Below, one piece after another: positions 51,913 to 61,960 of a stretch of 64,000 bases of DNA. Location of the stretch: positions 309,987 to 373,986 of the forward strand of contig NZ_WBMS02000004.1 in assembly GCF_008923205.2 (NCBI RefSeq), in the 5' to 3' direction. The notes beneath the pieces were generated by a model. That model did no database searches and was not told the DNA's origin. It saw only the letters and a list, made by a program, of their open reading frames with translations. The stretch is from Actinomadura physcomitrii. Lineage in GTDB: Bacteria; Actinomycetota; Actinomycetes; Streptosporangiales; Streptosporangiaceae. Within the stretch, counting starts at the first letter, position 1. Each line of letters starts with the position of its first letter. A program made the translations under genes and the position numbers.

Positions 51913-54423
51913 TCACGGCGCCGCGATCGAGGCGAGGATCGCCCCCCCGGCGGGGCGGCGGGCGGGCCGGATCGCGGCGAGCGCGCCCGCCACCGCTCCG
52001 GCCAGCGCGATCACACCCAGCTGGACGGGCGGGGCGGCGAACGGGTTCCCGAGCGCGGCGCCGAGCCCCCAGCCGAGGAACACCCCGAGGCCGAGCCCGC
52101 CGGCGGTGCCGAACAGCGCGACGATCAGCGATTCCCAGCGGATCATCGAGCGGATCTGCGCCCGGGTCGCGCCGACGGCGCGGAGCAGGCCGAGCTCGCG
52201 GGTCCGCTCGTGCACCGACAGCGACAGCGTGTTGGCGATGCCGAGCAGCGCGATGATGATCGCGAGGGCGAGCATCCCGTAGACGACGGCGATGAACCCG
52301 TTCATGTCGGACGTCTGCGCCGTGACGAACGCGTCCCGGGTCTCGACCTCGGGCGCCCCGTACGGCTTCGCCAGGGCGGTGAGCGCGGCGCGCGCCGACG
52401 CGACGGGCGCGCCGGGCTTCAGGTCGACGAACGCCCTGGTCACGAGCGGCTGCTCGGTGTGGGCGTCCCAGATCGTCCAGGGCACGAGGTAGTCGCCGGT
52501 CAGGTCGGTCCGGTCGTACACGGCGCCGACGGTGACCTGCTGGGAGGCGCCGTCGGCGAAGGTGAGGCCGACGCGCGTGCCGGCGTGCCAGCCGCGGTCG
52601 CCGGCTGTCTTCTTGGAGACCGCGAAGGTGCCGGGGCCGGCGAGCGAGCCCTGCGAGACGTCCAGGTCGAGGACGCGGCGCAGCGCCGACGGGTCGCCGA
52701 CGGACACGGTCGCGACGCGGCCGCCGACCCGCATGTTCCCGGTGCCGAGCCCGGCGACGCCGCCGACCTGCGGCAGCCGGGCCGCCTCGTCGACGAGCCG
52801 CGGGGCGAAGCCGCCGGTCTCGTTGCCGCCGCCGTCCACGACGAGCGGGCCGTCGAACGAGCCGGCGACGCCGTCCTCCAGGGACGCGCGCAGCGAGCCG
52901 ACGAACACCGTGAGCAGCGTGACGACGCCGACGCCGATCATCAGCGCGGTCGCGGCGCCGGCGGTGCGGCGCGGGCTGCGCGTCGCGTTGCCGCGGGCGA
53001 GCACGCCGGGCACGCCGCGCAGCCGCGCGGCGGGGGCGCCGGTGACCGCGGCGGCCGGGCGCGCCACGGCGGGCCCGAGCACGACCATCGCGACCAGGCA
53101 CAGCACCGCGCCGGCGGCGGCCATCGCCACCTGCCCGCCGGACGCGCCGAGCACGACGGTGCCAGCGGCCACCGCCGCGAGCACCCCGCCGACGACCAGC
53201 CGGGTGTCGGACGGCCGGGACGGCTCCGCCGCGACCTCGCGCAGCGCCGCGAGAGGCCGCACCCGGGACGCCCGCAGCGCGGGCCCGAGCGCCGCGACGA
53301 GCGTGACCAGCAGCCCGGCGGGGACGGCGACGAGCAGCGTCGTCGCCGAGACGGTGAGCCCTTCCATCGCGATCCCGATCCGGAAGGCCGTGAACAGCAG
53401 CCGGAGCAGCGCGGCGAAGCCGAACCCGCCGGCGAGCCCGGCCAGGGTCGCGGCGCCGCCGATCACCAGCGCCTCGATCCCGGCGAAGGCCACGATCTGG
53501 CGGCGGCCGGCGCCGAGCGCGCGCAGCAGCGCCGACTCGCGGGTCCGCTGCGCCATGGTGATCGCGAAGGTGTTGTGGATGCTGAACGCCGCGACGAACA
53601 GGGCGACGCCGCCGAACGCGCCAAGCACGATCCGGAACGTCTTCAGGAAGCCGTCCTGCACGGCGGTCATGCCCTCGTCGACCTGGGCGCGGTTGGTGAC
53701 GGCCTCGGTCCCGGCGGGCAGCACCGGGCGGACGCGCGCGGCCAGCTCGTCCTGGCTCACCCCGCCGGCGGCGCGGATCGCGACGCTGCTGATGCGGCCG
53801 GGCGACTTCGCGACGTACCGCTGCGCGCCCTCCAGGCTGAACGCGGTGAACGACGTCTCGCCGAACGCGTCCTCGTCGCCGAACTTGCTGATCCCGACGA
53901 CCGTCACGGGGACGCGCTCAGGTGTCAGGACGGCCGTGCGGTCGCCGACCTTCAGCTCGCCCTCGTCGGCGAACATCTTGTTGATGACGACCTCGTCCGG
54001 TGCGCGCGGCGCGCGTCCCTCGGCGAGCCGGTAGGGGTTGAGCTTCGGGTCGTTCAGCCAGTTCCCGGCGGTCCTCGGGCCGCGGGACGCGATGGTCGTC
54101 CCGTCCTTGGCGAGCAGTTGCCCGGAGCCCTGGATGACGGGCTCGGCGTTCGCGACGCCGTCCACCCCGCGCACCTTCGCCAGCACCGACGCGTCGATCT
54201 GCCCGCGCGCCCCCCAGGGCGAGTCGCTCACCTTGGTGGCGTTGCGGACGCTGACGTCGCTCTTGCCGTAGGCGCCGGAGAAGTAGCCGTCGATGCTGGA
54301 CGCGAGCGTGTCGCCGAGCACCAGCGTGCCGGTGAGGAACGTCACCCCGAGGAACACCGCGACCAGCGACCCGGCCATGCGGCGCTTGCGTCCCCACAGG
54401 TCCTTGAAGACGAGCCCGGTCAT
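51913..54423 (-). CDS. FtsX-like ABC transporter permease (836 aa)
   Basis: Large permease with two FtsX repeats: an N-terminal membrane helix ([20 protein letters not shown]), an extracellular MacB-like domain, helices around 270-420 ([41 protein letters not shown]), a second external domain, and a C-terminal helix set with [44 protein letters not shown]. Together with the ATPase it forms an export or mechanotransmission system for lipids, peptides or antibiotics. The ATG at 54423 overlaps the ATPase stop by 4 bases. Confidence 0.9.
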   Translation of the reverse strand: MTGLVFKDLWGRKRRMAGSLVAVFLGVTFLTGTLVLGDTLASSIDGYFSGAYGKSDVSVRNATKVSDSPWGARGQIDASVLAKVRGVDGVANAEPVIQGSGQLLAKDGTTIASRGPRTAGNWLNDPKLNPYRLAEGRAPRAPDEVVINKMFADEGELKVGDRTAVLTPERVPVTVVGISKFGDEDAFGETSFTAFSLEGAQRYVAKSPGRISSVAIRAAGGVSQDELAARVRPVLPAGTEAVTNRAQVDEGMTAVQDGFLKTFRIVLGAFGGVALFVAAFSIHNTFAITMAQRTRESALLRALGAGRRQIVAFAGIEALVIGGAATLAGLAGGFGFAALLRLLFTAFRIGIAMEGLTVSATTLLVAVPAGLLVTLVAALGPALRASRVRPLAALREVAAEPSRPSDTRLVVGGVLAAVAAGTVVLGASGGQVAMAAAGAVLCLVAMVVLGPAVARPAAAVTGAPAARLRGVPGVLARGNATRSPRRTAGAATALMIGVGVVTLLTVFVGSLRASLEDGVAGSFDGPLVVDGGGNETGGFAPRLVDEAARLPQVGGVAGLGTGNMRVGGRVATVSVGDPSALRRVLDLDVSQGSLAGPGTFAVSKKTAGDRGWHAGTRVGLTFADGASQQVTVGAVYDRTDLTGDYLVPWTIWDAHTEQPLVTRAFVDLKPGAPVASARAALTALAKPYGAPEVETRDAFVTAQTSDMNGFIAVVYGMLALAIIIALLGIANTLSLSVHERTRELGLLRAVGATRAQIRSMIRWESLIVALFGTAGGLGLGVFLGWGLGAALGNPFAAPPVQLGVIALAGAVAGALAAIRPARRPAGGAILASIAAP

Positions 54424-55199
54424 GCCCGGTCCCCCAGCCCGCGCATCCGGTCGAGGACGCGGTCGGCGGTGGGCTCGTCCATCACGTCCACGACGCGCCC
54501 GTCGGCGAGGAACACGACCGCGTCGGCGTAGCCGGCCGCCACCGGGTCGTGCGTCACCATCGCGACCGTCTGTCCGAGGTCGTCGACGGCGCCGCGCAGC
54601 AGGTCGAGCACCTCCGCGCCGGTACGGGAGTCGAGGTTGCCGGTCGGCTCGTCCGCGAACACGATCTGCGGACGGGTGACCAGCGCGCGCGCCAGCGCCA
54701 CCCTCTGCTGCTGCCCGCCGGACAGTTCCGACGGCTTGTGCGTAAGCCGCTGCCCCAGCCGCAGTACGCGCACCACCGTGTCCAGCCACTCGGGGTCGGG
54801 ACGCGTCCCGGCCAGCGTCATCGGCAGGACGATGTTGTCCTTCGCGGTGAGCGTCGGGAGCAGGTTGAACGCCTGGAACACGAACCCGATGCGCTCGCGC
54901 CGCAGCCGCGTCAGGCGCCGGTCCGACAGGGACCCGAGCTCCTGGTCGCCGACGTAGACCTTCCCGGACGTGGCGTCCTCCAGGCCCGCCACGCAGTGCA
55001 TCAGGGTCGACTTGCCCGCGCCGGACGGGCCCATGATGGCGGTGAAGCGCCCGGCGGGGAACGCCACGCTCACCTCGTCGAGCGCGCGCACCGCCATGCC
55101 GCCGGTCCCGTAGACCTTGGTGAGCTTTTCCGTGCGGGCGCCGCCCATGGCCGCGTCCGCTTCGCCGATCGTTCGTCTTGCCTCTGCCGCGTTTCCCAT
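54420..55199 (-). CDS. ABC transporter ATP-binding protein, LolD/MacB type (259 aa)
   Basis: Walker [16 protein letters not shown]-loop [12 protein letters not shown], signature [16 protein letters not shown], Walker [14 protein letters not shown] and H-loop [13 protein letters not shown] are all present. It pairs with the FtsX-type permease downstream through an ATGA overlap. The start is taken as ATG 55199; ATG 55149 ([14 protein letters not shown]) is nearly as likely because the conserved domain begins there. Divergent from a TetR gene whose operator-like palindrome lies between, suggesting that TetR may control this exporter. Confidence 0.9.
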   Translation of the reverse strand: MGNAAEARRTIGEADAAMGGARTEKLTKVYGTGGMAVRALDEVSVAFPAGRFTAIMGPSGAGKSTLMHCVAGLEDATSGKVYVGDQELGSLSDRRLTRLRRERIGFVFQAFNLLPTLTAKDNIVLPMTLAGTRPDPEWLDTVVRVLRLGQRLTHKPSELSGGQQQRVALARALVTRPQIVFADEPTGNLDSRTGAEVLDLLRGAVDDLGQTVAMVTHDPVAAGYADAVVFLADGRVVDVMDEPTADRVLDRMRGLGDRA

Positions 55200-55393
55200 G
55201 GCCGGGATCGTCACGCGGCGGTACGGCCCGCGTCGTCCGGCTGCGAGAGGCACCGCGCCTACCCCGTGGGCGGCACCGGCGCGCCCGCGCGTACCACGGG
55301 GGCGGCAGCGGAGCCGGGCCGGGTACCCCGCCGGGGGTACTTCTTCGCCGGAAGATCAATAAGACGCACCGTCCAATTGTGATGCGGGCAACA

Positions 55394-55417
55394 TACAAGC
55401 AGGCTTGCTTGCTTGTA
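55394..55417. promoter_or_regulatory. Palindromic TetR operator candidate
   Basis: TACAAGCA (55394-55401) and TGCTTGTA (55410-55417), 8-bp perfect arms with an 8-base spacer, 24 bases upstream of the TetR start and within the divergent ABC/TetR promoter region. Confidence 0.7.
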
Positions 55418-55440
55418 AGTGGGCTCGTACCGTCGGAGGC

Positions 55441-56172
55441 GTGTCAGTCAGCAGCCGCCGGCGCCGGCGCCACAGCGGCGCGACCCGCCGGACCCAGGAG
55501 GAGCGCAGGTCGCGCACGCAGGCCCGGCTCCTCGAGGCCACCATGGAGTGCCTGGTGGACCTCGGCTGGTCCGGCACGTCCACCACCGAGGTGGCCCGCC
55601 GCGCGGGCGTCTCGCGCGGGGCGCAGCAGCACCACTACCCGACCAAGATGATCCTGGTCGCGGCGGCGCTGGAGCACCTGCTCGAAGCGCAGCGGCTGGC
55701 CTACGAGACGGCGTTCGCGGTCCTGCCGAAGGAGCGCCGCAACGTCACCGGCGCGCTCGACCTGCTCTGGGAGGTCTTCCGCGGCCGGCCCGCCAAGGCG
55801 CTGATGGAGCTGGCGGTCGCCGCCCGCACCGACGAGGAACTGCGCCCGCTCTGCGTCGACCTGAACGAGCGGATCCTGCAGACCATCGCCGAGACCTTCG
55901 AGAAGCTGTTCCCCGCGAACACGCTGCCGCCCGACTTCACCGACACGCTGCTGCGCGGCCTGTTCGCGATGTTCGTCGGGCTGTCGATCCAGAACGCCCT
56001 CGACGACGACTCCGGCGGCCACCAGGCCGCGGTGCTCCGTCAGGTCAAGGAGATCGCCCGGCTGATCGTCCCGGAGCCCGGCGGCCCCGCCCCGGCGGCG
56101 CGGGGCGACGATGGTGACGGCACCGCGCCACCGCAGCAGGCGTCCGCGGCCAGCGCCGCGGACGCGCCCTGA
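55441..56172 (+). CDS. TetR/AcrR family regulator (243 aa)
   Basis: HTH region [66 protein letters not shown], with the recognition helix [13 protein letters not shown] characteristic of TetR proteins. The C-terminal ligand domain is normal until a ~35-residue disordered tail rich in Pro/Ala. The GTG at 55441 is chosen; a palindrome fits immediately upstream. It precedes the diiron oxygenase gene by 49 bases, so the two are probably cotranscribed. Confidence 0.88.
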   Translation: MSVSSRRRRRHSGATRRTQEERRSRTQARLLEATMECLVDLGWSGTSTTEVARRAGVSRGAQQHHYPTKMILVAAALEHLLEAQRLAYETAFAVLPKERRNVTGALDLLWEVFRGRPAKALMELAVAARTDEELRPLCVDLNERILQTIAETFEKLFPANTLPPDFTDTLLRGLFAMFVGLSIQNALDDDSGGHQAAVLRQVKEIARLIVPEPGGPAPAARGDDGDGTAPPQQASAASAADAP

Positions 56173-56221
56173 ACACCCCCCGGCCCCCGCAGGCCGCACC
56201 ACCCCCGAGGGAGCGCCTCAC

Positions 56222-57223
56222 ATGCCGAAAGCCCCCACCGAACTCGCCGACGAGGTCCGCGAGCAGGTCAAGGACAGGAAGTCCTACCTCGGCGTCGTCG
56301 ACCGGCTGAACAAGGCGTCGGTCGACAAGCACTGGGAGGCCTACGCCGACATCCCGTGGGACGACCCCGACCTCGCCGTCGACAAGAACGACCCGCGCTG
56401 GGTGCTGCCGCGGTTCGACCGGCTCGGCGAGACCGAGTGGTACCGCTCGCAGCCGCCGGAGATCCAGGCGCAGATCGGGCTGTGGCGGGTCGCCACCGCG
56501 ATGAAGATCGGCCTGCAGTTCGAGAACCTGCTCAAGCGCGGCCTGCTCAACTACGCCTACCGGCTGCCGAACGGCCGGCCGGAGTTCCGGTACGTCTACC
56601 ACGAGACGACCGAGGAATGTCACCACGGGATGATGTTCCAGGAGTTCGTGAACCGGACGAAGATGCCGATCCGCGGCATGCCGCGCTCGCTCAGCCTCAT
56701 CGCCCAGGCGGCGCCGTGGATCCCGCTCGTCAGCACCGAGATGTTCTTCGTGTTCGTGCTCGGCGGTGAGGACCCGATCGACTACGTGCAGCGCAAGTCC
56801 CTCAAGGGCGGGCACATCAAGCACCCGCTCGAAGAGACGATCATGAAGATCCACATCGCGGAGGAGGCGCGGCACATCTCCTTCGCCCGCCACTACCTCA
56901 AGCACCGGATCCCGGCCATGAACCCGGTGCGCCGCCGCATCCTCGGCTTCGCGACCCCCATCGTGCTCGGCGTGATGGCGCGGATCATGCTGTCCCCGCC
57001 CGGCCCGATGGTGCGGCACTTCGACATCCCGAAGGACGTCGTCAGGCAGGCGTACAAGAGCCCTGCCTCGCAGGCGGAGATCGCCAACTCGGTCGGCAAG
57101 ATCCGCGACCTGATGGCCGAGCTCGGCGTGATCGACCCGGTGAACAAGCGGGTCTGGAAGGCGTTCGGCATCTGGGACCGGCCGGGGACGCGGCGCCCCG
57201 TCGACGAACCCAAGGCCGCCTGA
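56222..57223 (+). CDS. AurF-like diiron oxygenase (333 aa)
   Basis: Ferritin-like di-iron protein of the AurF/PF11583 type. Iron ligands can be placed in the Glu of LQFENLLKRGLL, the E-x2-H-type pair in HETTEECHHGMMFQEF, and HIAEEARHISFARHYL. AurF itself oxidises p-aminobenzoate to the nitro compound; many homologues near TetR regulators and SDR genes are uncharacterised and may act on lipids or sterols. The ATG at 56222 follows GGGAGCG. Complete. It probably forms an operon with the upstream TetR gene and may be functionally linked to the SDR 160 bp downstream. Confidence 0.85.
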   Translation: MPKAPTELADEVREQVKDRKSYLGVVDRLNKASVDKHWEAYADIPWDDPDLAVDKNDPRWVLPRFDRLGETEWYRSQPPEIQAQIGLWRVATAMKIGLQFENLLKRGLLNYAYRLPNGRPEFRYVYHETTEECHHGMMFQEFVNRTKMPIRGMPRSLSLIAQAAPWIPLVSTEMFFVFVLGGEDPIDYVQRKSLKGGHIKHPLEETIMKIHIAEEARHISFARHYLKHRIPAMNPVRRRILGFATPIVLGVMARIMLSPPGPMVRHFDIPKDVVRQAYKSPASQAEIANSVGKIRDLMAELGVIDPVNKRVWKAFGIWDRPGTRRPVDEPKAA

Positions 57224-57385
57224 ACCGCCCGGGGCGGCGCGACGCGGAAGCGCGGTGCGGGTTCGACGAGCCGACGGTCCCCGTTTCGTAGCCGGGTGAG
57301 TATCGGCCCGGCCGCACCACCCCGTAGAATCCCCCGCAATTGAACAGAACATCCAATTAGCCCAGCATCGAGCGGAGCGCGCAGA

Positions 57386-58198
57386 ATGAGCATCGCGATC
57401 GTGACCGGAGGCGCATCCGGCATCGGCCGTGCGATCGCCACGTCCCTGGTGGCGCGCGGCGACACCGTCGTGGTCAGCGACATCAACGCCGACGGCGCCG
57501 CCGCCGTCGCGGACAAGCTGAACACCCTCGGCAAGGGCAAGGCGTCCTCCGCCCCCCTCGACGTCACCGACGCCGAGGCCGTCACCGACCTCTACAAGCG
57601 CGTGCAGGCCGACAACGGCACCCTCGACCTGGTGTTCAACAACGCCGGCATCGCGATCGGCGGGCTGGCCGAGGAGCTCACCCTCGACCACTGGAACCGC
57701 GCGATCGACATCAACCTCAAGGGCGTCGTGCACGGCGTGCACGCCGCGTACCCGATCATGCTGGAGCAGGGCCGCGGGCACATCGTCAACACCGCCTCGC
57801 TCGCCGGGCTCGTCCCGATGCCGATCGGCATCCCCTACACCGCCACCAAGCACGCCGTCGTCGGCCTGTCGCTCGGCCTGCGCGCCGAGGCCGCCGGACG
57901 CGGCGTCAAGGTCAGCGTGGTCTGCCCGAGCTTCGTCGACACCCCGCTGCTGCACAACGTCAACCCCGACCTGCCCGAGACGCAGCTGAGCGGCAACGCG
58001 ACCGGCGACATCGCCAAGGCGTCGCCGCGCCTCTACACGGCCGAGAAGCTGGCCCGCGACATCATGAAGGGCGTCGCCAAGAACCAGGCGCTCATCGTCG
58101 CGCCCGCGCACGGCCGCCTCGCCTGGCGCGGCGTCCGCCTCAACCCGGCGGCCGCGGTCCGCGTCGCGCAGATCGCCGTCAGCCGCATCGCCAAGTAG
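57386..58198 (+). CDS. Short-chain dehydrogenase/reductase (270 aa)
   Basis: Classical SDR: cofactor motif TGGASGIGRAIA, Asp of SDINADGAA suggesting NAD preference, LVFNNAGIAIGG, catalytic Ser in NTASLAGLVPMP and the Tyr/Lys pair YTATKHAVV. The C-terminal extension (GRLAWRGVRLNPAAAVRVAQIA) is common in actinobacterial SDRs linked to lipid or ketone metabolism. The ATG at 57386 is preceded by GGAGCG. Follows the diiron oxygenase. Confidence 0.88.
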   Translation: MSIAIVTGGASGIGRAIATSLVARGDTVVVSDINADGAAAVADKLNTLGKGKASSAPLDVTDAEAVTDLYKRVQADNGTLDLVFNNAGIAIGGLAEELTLDHWNRAIDINLKGVVHGVHAAYPIMLEQGRGHIVNTASLAGLVPMPIGIPYTATKHAVVGLSLGLRAEAAGRGVKVSVVCPSFVDTPLLHNVNPDLPETQLSGNATGDIAKASPRLYTAEKLARDIMKGVAKNQALIVAPAHGRLAWRGVRLNPAAAVRVAQIAVSRIAK

Positions 58199-58212
58199 CC
58201 GTCCCGGCTCGG

Positions 58213-58241
58213 CCCGCGCGCGCCCACCGAGCGCGCGCGGG
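58213..58241. terminator. Bidirectional terminator between SDR and ctaD
   Basis: Perfect 11-bp stem CCCGCGCGCGC / GCGCGCGCGGG with a 7-base loop between the convergent genes. Confidence 0.85.
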
Positions 58242-58257
58242 CACGGTCATGGTTTAG

Positions 58258-59919
58258 CTAGGACGCCTCCTGCGGCTCGGTCCCGGCCTCCGCCGCCTTC
58301 GGATAATGCAGGTCGAACGCGGGCCTCTCCGAGCGGATCCGCGGGATCGAGGTGAAGTTGTGCCGCGGCGGCGGGCACGACGTCGCCCACTCCAGCGAAT
58401 TGCCGAACCCCCACGGATCGTCCACCTCGACCCGCGTGCCGCGGCGCGACGTCCGGTACACGTTGTAAATGAAGAACAGCGTCGAGATCCCCAGCAGGAA
58501 CGCTCCGGCGGTGGAGACCCGGTTCAGGCCTTCGAACTCCTTGGGATAGTCGGCGTAGCGGCGCGGCATCCCCTCCGCGCCCAGCCAGTGCTGGACGAGG
58601 AACGTCGTGTGGAAGCCGATGAACAGCGTCCAGAAGTGGACCTTCCCCCACGCCTCGTTCAGCATCCTCCCCGTCATCTTCGGCCACCAGAAGTAGAAGC
58701 CGGAGAACATCGCGAACACGACCGTGCCGAAGACGACGTAGTGGAAGTGCGCCACCACGAAGTAGGAGTCCTGCACCTGGAAGTCCAGCGGCGGCGACGC
58801 GAGGATGACGCCGGTCAGCCCGCCGAACAGGAACGTCACGAGAAAGCCCACGGCGAACAGCATCGGCGCCTGGAAACTGAGATGGCCGCGCCACATCGTC
58901 CCGACCCAGTTGAAGAACTTCACCCCGGTCGGCACCGCGATGAGGAACGACATGAACGAGAAGAACGGCAGCAGGACCTGCCCGGTGGTGAACATGTGGT
59001 GCGCCCACACCGACATCGACAGCCCGGCGATCATGATGGTGGCGCCGACCATCCCGAAATAGCCGAACAGCGGTTTGCGGCTGAACACCGGGATGACCTC
59101 GGTGACGATCCCGAAGAACGGCAGCGCGATGATGTACACCTCGGGGTGCCCGAAGAACCAGAACAGGTGCTGCCAGGTCAGCGCGCCGCCGTAGGCCGCG
59201 TCGAACACGTGCGCGCCGAGCCGGCGGTCCGCCTCCAGGCCGAGCAGCGCGGCGGCCAGCACCGGGAACGCCATCAGCACGAGCAGGCTCGTCAGGAACA
59301 CGTTCCAGGTGAAGATCGGCAGCCGGAACATCGTCATTCCCGGCGCCCGCATCCCGATCACCGTGGTGATGAAGTTGACGCCGCCGAGGATCGTCCCGAA
59401 TCCCGACAGCGCGAGCCCCATGATCCACATGTCGCCGCCCACGCCCGGACTGCGCAGCGCGCTGTTCAGCGGCGCGTAGGCCGTCCATCCGAAACTCGCG
59501 GCGCCGCCCGGTGAGATGAACGACGCGAACACGATGAGGCCGCCGAGCAGGAACAGCCAGTAGCTCAGCATGTTCAATCGCGGGAACGCCACGTCCGGCG
59601 AGCCGATCTGCAGCGGCATCACGACGTTCGCGAACCCGACGAACAACGGCGTCGCGAACAGCAGCAGCATCACCGTTCCGTGCATCGTGAACAGCTGGTT
59701 GTACTGCTCGTTGGAGACGATCTGCCGGCCCGGGGAGGCGAGCTCCGCCCGAATCACCATCGCCATCAGCCCGGCCAGCAGGAAGAAGACGAACGATGTG
59801 GTCAGATACAGATATCCGATCACCTTGTGGTCGGTGGTGGTCAGCCAGGACACCAGAACCGAGCCCCGGGGACGTCCTTCGGAAGGCGCCTCCGGAAGTC
59901 GACGGCCGAGAAGGACCAT
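58258..59919 (-). CDS. ctaD: Cytochrome c oxidase subunit I (553 aa)
   Basis: Catalytic subunit of the aa3-type terminal oxidase, about 12 membrane helices. Visible are a heme a His in [18 protein letters not shown], the CuB His and cross-linked Tyr in [16 protein letters not shown], the CuB His pair in [10 protein letters not shown], the heme a3/heme a histidines in [10 protein letters not shown], and proton-channel residues around [11 protein letters not shown]. Length is normal. The other oxidase subunits (ctaC, ctaE) are not in this window, as usual for actinobacteria, which often have stand-alone ctaD copies. Confidence 0.96.
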   Translation of the reverse strand: MVLLGRRLPEAPSEGRPRGSVLVSWLTTTDHKVIGYLYLTTSFVFFLLAGLMAMVIRAELASPGRQIVSNEQYNQLFTMHGTVMLLLFATPLFVGFANVVMPLQIGSPDVAFPRLNMLSYWLFLLGGLIVFASFISPGGAASFGWTAYAPLNSALRSPGVGGDMWIMGLALSGFGTILGGVNFITTVIGMRAPGMTMFRLPIFTWNVFLTSLLVLMAFPVLAAALLGLEADRRLGAHVFDAAYGGALTWQHLFWFFGHPEVYIIALPFFGIVTEVIPVFSRKPLFGYFGMVGATIMIAGLSMSVWAHHMFTTGQVLLPFFSFMSFLIAVPTGVKFFNWVGTMWRGHLSFQAPMLFAVGFLVTFLFGGLTGVILASPPLDFQVQDSYFVVAHFHYVVFGTVVFAMFSGFYFWWPKMTGRMLNEAWGKVHFWTLFIGFHTTFLVQHWLGAEGMPRRYADYPKEFEGLNRVSTAGAFLLGISTLFFIYNVYRTSRRGTRVEVDDPWGFGNSLEWATSCPPPRHNFTSIPRIRSERPAFDLHYPKAAEAGTEPQEAS

Positions 59920-60013
59920 GCCGGGCTCCCAAGCGACGGGGGATCGCCCATAACTATTCGCCGGGGATCAGGGGGGCGCAAGACGTCTCCGCTCCCCGCA
60001 TAGGCTGACAGGC

Positions 60014-60511
60014 GTGGAGCGCATACTGGTCAGTTCCTGCCTGGTGGGACGGCCCGTCCGATATGACGGGGCCGCCAAGCCCGTGGGCGGCGGCCTCTTC
60101 GAGCGGTGGCGCATGGAGGGGCGGCTCGTCCCCCTCTGCCCCGAGGTGTCCGGTGGCCTTCCCGTTCCCCGGCCGCCCGCCGAGATCGTCGGCGGCGATG
60201 GCGGCGCCGTCCTCGACGGCACCGCCCGCGTCGTCACCGAGGCCGGCGCGGACGTGACCGCCGAGTTCCTGCGCGGCGCCCGGCTCGCGCTGGCCGCCGC
60301 CGAGCGCTCCGGCGCCCGCATCGCGCTGCTGAAGGAGGGCAGCCCGTCGTGCGGCGGCACCCGCGTCCACGACGGGACGTTCTCGGGCACGCCCGTCCCG
60401 GGAGCCGGAGTGACGACGGCCCTGCTGCGCCGCGAGGGCATCCGCGTCTTCGGCGAGGACGACCTCGACGCGGTCCAGGAACTCCTGGCCGCCCTGGAAC
60501 AGAACCGCTGA
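60014..60511 (+). CDS. DUF523 family protein (165 aa)
   Basis: Matches DUF523 by its cysteine/glycine motifs: ILVSSCLVGRPVRYDGAAKP at the N-terminus, LVPLCPEVSGGLPVPRPPAEI, ALLKEGSPSCGGTRVHDGTFSGTPVPGAGVTTALLRREGIRVF. Conserved cysteines at about 9, 42 and 117 suggest a metal or Fe-S site. Function unknown. The GTG at 60014 is the only start consistent with the conserved N-terminus. Confidence 0.9.
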   Translation: MERILVSSCLVGRPVRYDGAAKPVGGGLFERWRMEGRLVPLCPEVSGGLPVPRPPAEIVGGDGGAVLDGTARVVTEAGADVTAEFLRGARLALAAAERSGARIALLKEGSPSCGGTRVHDGTFSGTPVPGAGVTTALLRREGIRVFGEDDLDAVQELLAALEQNR

Positions 60512-61144
60512 TCAGCCGCCCGCCATGAACTCGGCCACCTGATCCGGTGTCAGCGCCGGGACGGGCAGGGGACGCGCCGCGTCGGCGCGCAGCCCGTCGA
60601 GCACGAACCCCAGGAACCGGCGCCAGATGCCGGGCGCCGCGTCCCCGCACTCGCGGATGATCTGGGACGTGGCCCACATCAGCGGCATGATGTCCTGGGT
60701 CTCGAAGTCGCTCCGCAGCCGCCCGGCCTCCTTGGCCCGTTCGACGATCCGGTCCAGGTGCGCGAACCCGCGGTGGCACGCCTCGGCCAAGCCCGAGGCG
60801 GCCGGGAACCGGCGCGCGAGCACGTCGTTGAGCCCCCGGTCCGCCGCCTGGAGCGCGACCAGGCCCTCGACGAACGCGACGAACCCCGACCACGGATCCG
60901 CGTCGGCCAGCGCCGTCTCGGCGAGCCGGTCCAGAGCGCTCAGCCGGGCGGGGAAGATCGCGTCGAAGAGGTCGGCGCGGGCGGGGAAGTGGTTGTAGAG
61001 CGTGCCGATGCTGACACCGGCCCGGCGCGCTACCTCCTCGAGCGGCGCGTCCAGGCCGCGCTCCCCGAAGACCGCCGCGGCCGAGGCCAGCAGCTTGTCC
61101 CGGTTGCGTGCGGCGTCGGCCCGCGGCGCCCTGCTCTTCGCCAT
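60512..61144 (-). CDS. TetR/AcrR family regulator (210 aa)
   Basis: [59 protein letters not shown]; the recognition helix VSIGTLYNHF is classical. The C-terminal domain is of the common SBP/TetR_C type. Its stop directly abuts the DUF523 stop. Divergent from an SDR gene with two palindromic sites in the 78-bp spacer, so it almost certainly represses that gene and itself. Confidence 0.9.
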   Translation of the reverse strand: MAKSRAPRADAARNRDKLLASAAAVFGERGLDAPLEEVARRAGVSIGTLYNHFPARADLFDAIFPARLSALDRLAETALADADPWSGFVAFVEGLVALQAADRGLNDVLARRFPAASGLAEACHRGFAHLDRIVERAKEAGRLRSDFETQDIMPLMWATSQIIRECGDAAPGIWRRFLGFVLDGLRADAARPLPVPALTPDQVAEFMAGG

Positions 61145-61161
61145 GCCCCCATCCTACGAAG

Positions 61162-61177
61162 TTGAGGGCGCCCTCGA
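61162..61177. promoter_or_regulatory. TetR operator copy 1
   Basis: TTGAGGGCGCCCTCGA, near-perfect palindrome 17 bases upstream of the TetR start. Confidence 0.78.
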
Positions 61178-61190
61178 TTTCTCTGCTAAC

Positions 61191-61206
61191 TTGAGGATAC
61201 CCTCAA
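61191..61206. promoter_or_regulatory. TetR operator copy 2
   Basis: TTGAGGATACCCTCAA, same palindrome pattern, 29 bp from copy 1 and 16 bases upstream of the SDR start. Confidence 0.78.
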
Positions 61207-61222
61207 CTTGAAGGAGGTCTCC

Positions 61223-61942
61223 ATGACCGCGACGACCGTCGTCATCGGTGCCGGCCCGGGGCTCGGCATGTCGATCGCCCACCGCTTCGGCCGGGAAGGG
61301 CACACCATCGCCCTCGTCTCCCGCAACGGCGCCCGCCACCCCGGCTACCTCGCCTCGCTCGCGTCCGCGGGCATCGAGGCGACGTCCCATCCGGCGGACG
61401 TCCGCGACCGCGACGCCCTGCTCGGCGCTCTCGACGAGATCACCGCACGGCACGGCGCCGTCGACGTCGTCTACTACGGCCCCGGCGCGGCCGACCCGAC
61501 CGCGCGCCCCGTGCCCATCACCGAGACCGACGTGCCCGCCGTCCAGGACGCGATGAGCTGGGTGTACCCGGCGATCGACACCGTCCGCGCGGTCCTGCCC
61601 GGCATGCTGGAGCGCGGACACGGCGGCCTGCTGTTCGCCGGCGGCCTCAGCTCCGTCGTCCCGATGCCGATGCTCGGCCCCCTGGCGCTCGCGTCCGCCG
61701 CCCTGCGCAACTACGCCGTCACCCTGCACGCCGCCCTCGCCGACCACGGCGTCTACGCCGGGACGCTCACCATCGGCGGCGCCATCGAGCGCGGCGACAT
61801 CCACAGCGCGATCGTCGCGCGGCCCGACCTCGTCGGCGGCATGGAGGTCCGCACCCTCGACCCCGACGCCCTCGCCGACACCGCCTGGGACCTCTACGAG
61901 AACCGCGACGAAGCCGAAGCCGTCTTCAACGTCCTCGCCTGA
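61223..61942 (+). CDS. SDR-fold protein lacking the catalytic YxxxK (239 aa)
   Basis: Rossmann N-terminus VVIGAGPGLGMSIAHRFGREGHTIALVSRN with the SDR layout, but the catalytic region reads GGLSSVVPMPMLGPLALASAALRNYAVTLHAAL: no Tyr-x-x-x-Lys pair is visible. It may be an atypical SDR using other residues, or a binding or sensor protein. The ATG at 61223 follows AAGGAGG at an optimal distance, which predicts strong translation when derepressed by the divergent TetR. Confidence 0.83.
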   Translation: MTATTVVIGAGPGLGMSIAHRFGREGHTIALVSRNGARHPGYLASLASAGIEATSHPADVRDRDALLGALDEITARHGAVDVVYYGPGAADPTARPVPITETDVPAVQDAMSWVYPAIDTVRAVLPGMLERGHGGLLFAGGLSSVVPMPMLGPLALASAALRNYAVTLHAALADHGVYAGTLTIGGAIERGDIHSAIVARPDLVGGMEVRTLDPDALADTAWDLYENRDEAEAVFNVLA

Positions 61943-61960
61943 CCCGTACCCGCGAAACGG

